This document shows positions 22,136-22,470 of a stretch of DNA of 22,470 bases, piece by piece (the first letter of the stretch is position 1; every line of letters starts with the position of its first letter). Both the position numbers and the translations under genes were made by a program. This DNA comes from Clostridia bacterium (GTDB lineage Bacteria > Bacillota > Clostridia > Clostridiales > Clostridiaceae). The stretch spans positions 1 through 22,470 of the forward strand of contig RZYZ01000010.1 of NCBI GenBank assembly GCA_009930125.1. Reading direction: 5' to 3'. The notes beneath the pieces are model-generated. The model ran no database searches, was not told where the DNA came from, and saw nothing but the letters and a program-made list of their open reading frames with translations.

Positions 22136-22470
22136 ATGCTGAAATCATGGCAGTGGGAACAGAACTGCTACTAGGAGACATCATCAATACCAATGCCCAG
22201 TATCTGGCCAAGGAGCTGGCTCTGCTTGGCATCGGCATCTACAGGCAGACCACCGTGGGAGACAATGAGGAGAGACTGAAAAAGGCTCTTTCAGAAGCGC
22301 TGAAGGAATCAGAAATCATCATCACCACTGGAGGCCTGGGGCCAACACCGGATGACATCACAAAGGAAGTATCCGGAATGGTTCTTGGAAAAGAGCTTGT
22401 TCTGCATGAACCTTCCTATGAAGTGATCCTGTCCTACTTCAAGCACAATGACAGAGCCATGGCCAATGGC
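22132..22470 (+). CDS. cinA: CinA family protein, N-terminal part (runs off the window)
   Basis: The first 113 codons encode the MoCF/CinA domain: AEIMAVGTELLLGDIINTNAQ (3-23), ELALLGIGIYRQTTVGDN, and IIITTGGLGPTPDDITKE (about 63-80). CinA proteins include NMN deamidase and ADP-ribose pyrophosphatase activities and are linked to competence/recA operons in some Firmicutes. ATG 22132 overlaps the preceding stop as ATGA. The C-terminal domain and downstream genes are outside the window. Confidence 0.93.
   Translation, partial: MNAEIMAVGTELLLGDIINTNAQYLAKELALLGIGIYRQTTVGDNEERLKKALSEALKESEIIITTGGLGPTPDDITKEVSGMVLGKELVLHEPSYEVILSYFKHNDRAMANG

Overview
The window looks like chromosome from an anaerobic, amino-acid-fermenting member of the Bacillota, probably class Clostridia. 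The reasons are a complete lysine-to-crotonyl-CoA fermentation operon, strong AGGAGG-type ribosome binding sites, AGA-rich coding, an rRNA operon end (5S, then tRNA-Asn), and Firmicutes-type neighbours (ROK glucokinase, msmK-type ATPase, an IS1595-family insertion sequence). The genus cannot be fixed from the sequence alone.

Layout. 1-211: 3' part of a 5S rRNA gene, tRNA-Asn(GUU), terminator. 265-1921 (minus): an msmK/ugpC-type sugar ABC ATPase with an ATT in the start position and a Gly-to-Arg change in its Walker A motif, followed by a small helical-protein gene broken by two single-base frameshifts; this looks like a decaying unit. 2059-3693 (plus): yjbQ and an iron-type alcohol dehydrogenase in one operon. 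3825-4110 (plus): a small membrane-protein gene interrupted by an eight-T run. 4217-5366 (minus): a two-gene operon with its own promoter and terminator (RibD-C/DHFR-like reductase, then a NimA-like flavin-binding split-barrel protein).

5525-14219 (plus): the centrepiece. A promoter, a lysine riboswitch (L-box) and an intrinsic terminator precede kal-kce-kdd-kamA-kamB-kamC-kamD-kamE. KamA makes beta-lysine, KamDE (B12- and PLP-dependent) makes 3,5-diaminohexanoate, Kdd oxidises it, Kce cleaves it with acetyl-CoA to acetoacetate and 3-aminobutyryl-CoA, and Kal releases ammonia to give crotonyl-CoA. KamB and KamC are the presumed ATP-driven reactivase of KamDE. The 3' strand of the riboswitch P1 helix is the same stretch as the 5' arm of the terminator, so lysine binding should prevent termination: a lysine-activated ON switch for a catabolic operon, the opposite of the classical lysC OFF switch.

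14220-15954: an intact-looking IS1595-family element with 28-bp imperfect terminal inverted repeats and an exact 8-bp target duplication, inserted at the tail of the kamE terminator; besides its transposase it carries a lipoprotein passenger gene. 15976-16265 (minus): a compact promoter/36-codon ORF/terminator unit of unknown nature. 16340-17215 (minus): map, methionine aminopeptidase. 17301-19519 (plus): an EF-G-like GTPase (FusA2 type). 19767-20180 (plus): an unknown four-helix membrane protein behind a palindrome and a tandem repeat. 20320-21386 (plus): ROK glucokinase. 21444-22470 (plus): a histidine phosphatase overlapping the start of cinA, which runs off the window.

All calls are from reading the sequence and family knowledge; no search or folding program was run.
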